Shown piece after piece: positions 13,570 to 15,156 of a stretch of 15,156 nt of DNA (position 1 is its first letter; each line of letters begins with the position of its first letter). The translations under genes and the position numbers were made by a program. The DNA comes from Acidimicrobiales bacterium (lineage in GTDB: Bacteria; Actinomycetota; Acidimicrobiia; Acidimicrobiales; CADCSY01). The notes under the pieces are model-generated. The model was given only the letters and a program-made list of their open reading frames with translations, ran no database searches and was not told the origin of the DNA. The DNA lies in NCBI GenBank assembly GCA_030447125.1, contig JAUJLZ010000027.1, positions 1 to 15,156 on the forward strand, written 5' to 3'.

Positions 13570-13841
13570 CCGCCATGGACAACGACATCACCATCGGCGA
13601 GCTCGTCCGGTCGGTCAACCGGCTGGCGCAGGTGGTCGAGCGCCAGGAGAAGCTGTACGTCCTGCGTGCCGTCCACGCCGCCGACATGGCGGCCCTCCAG
13701 GGCGAGGTACGGGACGTGGCCAGCGAGGTCGACGAGCACGACGAGGACCACAAGGCCCTGTTCCGCCTGACTGTGGGAGCCCTGGTGTCCCCGTTCGTGC
13801 TCATCCTGCTCCAGGTGCTTCTGGTCACCCACCTCGCGTGA
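13566..13841 (+). CDS. holin/XhlA-like membrane protein
   Basis: A 91-aa protein with a charged, probably coiled-coil N-terminal region (residues 10-65: IGELVRSVNRLAQVVERQEKLYVLR, ALQGEVRDVASEVDEHDEDHKALFRL) and a single C-terminal membrane segment (residues 68-90, VGALVSPFVLILLQVLLVTHLA). This layout is that of XhlA-type holin-associated proteins and some actinophage holins, so a role in lysis at the cytoplasmic membrane is likely but not proven. The GTG start overlaps the tail-protein stop as GTGA; ATG 13575 is an alternative three codons later. No endolysin gene is adjacent, so its lysis partner would have to lie elsewhere. Confidence 0.65.
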   Translation: MTAMDNDITIGELVRSVNRLAQVVERQEKLYVLRAVHAADMAALQGEVRDVASEVDEHDEDHKALFRLTVGALVSPFVLILLQVLLVTHLA

Positions 13842-14125
13842 GGCCCTGCCTGGGCTGTGGCCGCCTGGCCGCCGGCTCACGCTGCGCCAACTGCCAGAGG
13901 GCCAAGGAGGCCGCTAGGCCGGCGTACAGGGCGGCCTACGCCGACGCCGAGTACCGGCGCGCTCGAGCGGTGGTCAAGGCCACCGGGCCGACGTGCTGGC
14001 TGTGTGGCAAGCCCGGCGCCGACACCCTCGACCACGTGACGCCCCTGGCCGCCGGCGGCCTGAACGTCCCGAGCAACTGGGCGCCGGCACACCTGAGTTG
14101 CAACAGCCGGCGGGGTGCTAGCTGA
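13838..14125 (+). CDS. HNH endonuclease
   Basis: A 95-aa nuclease. Two zinc-binding pairs at the N-terminus (Cys4/Cys7 and Cys16/Cys19) form a ribbon. The HNH core follows: Cys53/Cys56 (CWLC), Asp65-His66 (LDHVTPLAAGG), Asn80 (PSNW) and His85 with Cys88 (HLSCN). The His and Asn positions and the CxxC...HxxC zinc frame match the family. In cos-type phages HNH proteins often help terminase cut packaging sites; here it lies at the far end of the structural genes, so this role is an inference. The GTG start overlaps the membrane-protein stop as GTGA. Its 3' end overlaps the convergent leftward gene by 8 bp. Confidence 0.9.
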   Translation: MRPCLGCGRLAAGSRCANCQRAKEAARPAYRAAYADAEYRRARAVVKATGPTCWLCGKPGADTLDHVTPLAAGGLNVPSNWAPAHLSCNSRRGAS

Positions 14126-14513
14126 CGGGAACCGAAAGCCAACGACTCGCGTGCCACACCACTACGCCTTCAAGCTCCCTACCGGCCCCGTACAAGAGGC
14201 TCATCCAGGGCTCTCCGTTGACGTCCACCGCGTCACGTTCGAGCTCGCTCGCACGCTGCGCAGCGCCTTCCCGAAACTCCACGACGACCGCGTCCTTCTC
14301 AGAATCGCGCAGTATGTGGTAGGCGCTGAGCCTACCGGTAGCAGCGGCCGCGCTCAGGCGACGTGACGCCTCTTGCACTGTGATGGTCGCCAACTTCGAC
14401 GTGCCTACCAGGCCCGCCGTGAGGACGTGATCGCCGTCAAACACGATGGGCACAAACCGGTTTGGCCTCCCCACCTCTGGGAACGACACGGTAATCTCAT
14501 CAGCCTTCGCCAT
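14118..14513 (-). CDS. hypothetical protein, leftward
   Basis: A 131-aa protein of unknown function on the minus strand, opposite to all structural genes. The ATG at 14511-14513 follows a ribosome binding site-like AAAGGGG; an upstream extension of the frame adds 16 Arg/Lys/Pro-rich residues that look non-coding. It begins with a beta-type segment (ADEITVSFPEVGRPNRFVPIVFDG) and a helical middle (TVQEASRRLSAAAATGR), then acidic/hydrophobic strands (KDAVVVEFREG). No membrane segment, signal peptide or catalytic motif is seen. A good -35/-10 promoter pair lies upstream (14581-14610). A rightward reading of the same DNA (14115-14366) is less protein-like. Confidence 0.6.
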   Translation of the reverse strand: MAKADEITVSFPEVGRPNRFVPIVFDGDHVLTAGLVGTSKLATITVQEASRRLSAAAATGRLSAYHILRDSEKDAVVVEFREGAAQRASELERDAVDVNGEPWMSLLYGAGRELEGVVVWHASRWLSVPVS

Positions 14514-14740
14514 CTCAGGGGCCCCTTTCTTGTGTCCGGCGCGAGGCCCCCGCCGACTCACGCCACCCGATGATGACAGGATCGTAATTACATCTTCATC
14601 GAATCGTCAAGTGGCGGGCATGGGAAAGCCATTGCGGGCGGCTGACGGGCGGCTGACGGTCCACGGCTCCGAAGCATGGCGCGCACCTTGGGCGGTGGCG
14701 GGTTGTAATTACATGACGGTGTAGGGTTACGATGACGCCT
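14514..14740. promoter_or_regulatory. divergent control region with two palindromic sites
   Basis: Leftward promoter: -35 TTGACG (complement of 14605-14610), 18-nt spacer, -10 TACGAT (complement of 14581-14586), about 60 nt before the leftward gene. Rightward promoter: -10 TACGAT at 14728-14733, with 7 nt to ATG 14741, so probably leaderless. The 10-mer GTAATTACAT (palindrome core GTAATTAC) occurs at 14584-14593, overlapping the leftward -10 and spacer, and again at 14705-14714, 13 bp upstream of the rightward -10. Between them the 11-bp unit GGGCGGCTGAC is repeated in tandem (14636-14657, plus GG). Two AT-rich palindromes in so GC-rich a background look like operators for one regulator. Confidence 0.55.
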
Positions 14741-14992
14741 ATGAGCATGACAGACGATCAGAAGCATTGGCTGGCGATTCGGAAGCACGCCGGTATCTTG
14801 AGGTGCCACCGCTGCGACCGCACCATCTCGCCAGACGAGCAGACTGTCTCGGAGGGATGGCCAGACGGGACGTTCGGGGCTCTCTGTGGCGCCTGTGCCG
14901 ATGGCATACGCACCGATGACGTGGACCACTATGAGGTCCTCAACACGGAGACCGGCGACTCCGAGAAGCTGCCGCCTCCGTGGCGCTGGTAG
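14741..14992 (+). CDS. small zinc-ribbon protein
   Basis: An 83-aa protein with two CxxC pairs, Cys22/Cys25 (RCHRCDR) and Cys49/Cys52 (LCGACAD), 23 residues apart: a likely zinc ribbon. It has no membrane segment; the rest is rich in Asp, Glu, Lys and Trp. ATG 14741 is preferred over ATG 14732 because it lies 7 nt after the -10 box TACGAT (14728-14733), which ATG 14732 overlaps; the message would be leaderless. It is divergent from the leftward hypothetical gene and both share the palindromic control region. A small DNA-binding or adaptor protein is possible. The family is not recognised. Confidence 0.6.
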   Translation: MSMTDDQKHWLAIRKHAGILRCHRCDRTISPDEQTVSEGWPDGTFGALCGACADGIRTDDVDHYEVLNTETGDSEKLPPPWRW

Positions 14993-15156
14993 TGGTCCCT
15001 GTTGTCCGCACCTTGTCCGCAAGAGCTCGAGAAACGGCCCCAACCGTCGCAAGGCGTCAAGAGACGAAAGTGCTGGTCAGCGTAGGTTTCCGCAGCTAAC
15101 ACAAGGCGTCCGAAACCCCCAGGGCTGTCCCCCGCCTACAGGCCGGCTCACCGTCG
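14993..15156. other. non-coding tail of the window with short repeats
   Basis: No gene is seen in these 164 bp. TTGTCCGCA occurs twice in tandem with an 11-bp step (15002-15010, 15013-15021); each copy differs at one base from the actinobacterial DnaA-box consensus TTGTCCACA. CAAGGCGTC occurs at 15050-15058 and 15102-15110. A weak GCC-TACA-GGC hairpin is near the end. No tRNA or clear attachment site was found. Confidence 0.45.

Noticed and set aside
14115..14366. Rightward 83-codon frame opposite the leftward hypothetical gene
   Set aside because: It has no ribosome binding site or promoter, overlaps the HNH gene end, and the leftward frame has a promoter, a ribosome binding site and a more protein-like composition.
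15022..15156. Possible tRNA or attachment site at the right end
   Set aside because: No cloverleaf or T-loop signature is seen, and the left end of the window has no matching direct repeat.

Overview
The window is a compact, very GC-rich siphovirus module, free or prophage-borne. It is probably actinobacterial: the base composition is extreme, GTG starts are abundant, many genes are joined by four-base GTGA stop/start overlaps, and several promoter-like -10 boxes sit 5-7 nt before a start codon, as in leaderless actinobacterial transcripts. No host housekeeping gene, tRNA, integrase, repressor or recognisable endolysin is visible, so the host cannot be named and the lifestyle is uncertain.

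Layout. 1-548: an orphan 82-aa protein, a strong hairpin terminator and a promoter. 549-2024: a translationally coupled four-gene operon (unknown 87-aa protein, excisionase-type HTH protein, small zinc-finger protein, HTH replication-type protein). The last gene carries inside it a cluster of five copies of the octamer TGAGTCCC, spaced in multiples of 11 bp: a candidate origin in the style of lambda O. 2025-2441: a gene-free region with a C-rich tract (G-quadruplex motif on the minus strand) and a dense set of palindromes; candidate cos, regulatory or termination region. 2442-7258: packaging and head genes in HK97 order (small terminase, large terminase, portal, prohead protease, major capsid). 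7275-13569: connector and tail genes (acidic 60-aa protein, gp6-like connector, probable tail terminator, tail tube protein, tail assembly chaperones joined by a probable +1 frameshift, gp10-like protein, a short 441-aa tape measure, and an 816-aa tail-tip protein with lectin-like domains). 13566-14125: a holin/XhlA-like membrane protein and an HNH endonuclease. 14118-15156: a leftward gene and a rightward zinc-ribbon gene, divergent around a palindrome-bearing control region, then non-coding sequence.

How it works together: the HTH/zinc/Rep operon probably handles replication or early control, terminase and HNH package DNA through the portal, the protease matures the capsid, and the tail genes build a siphovirus tail of roughly 65 nm (inferred from tape-measure length). 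The most unusual points are the helically phased repeat cluster inside the rep gene, the +1 frameshift site TTT-C in the chaperone pair, a near-identical 26-bp in-frame repeat shared by the protease start and the capsid delta-domain boundary, a shared TAGAATnnGACGTG element before the small terminase and portal genes, and the divergent GTAATTAC operator region.
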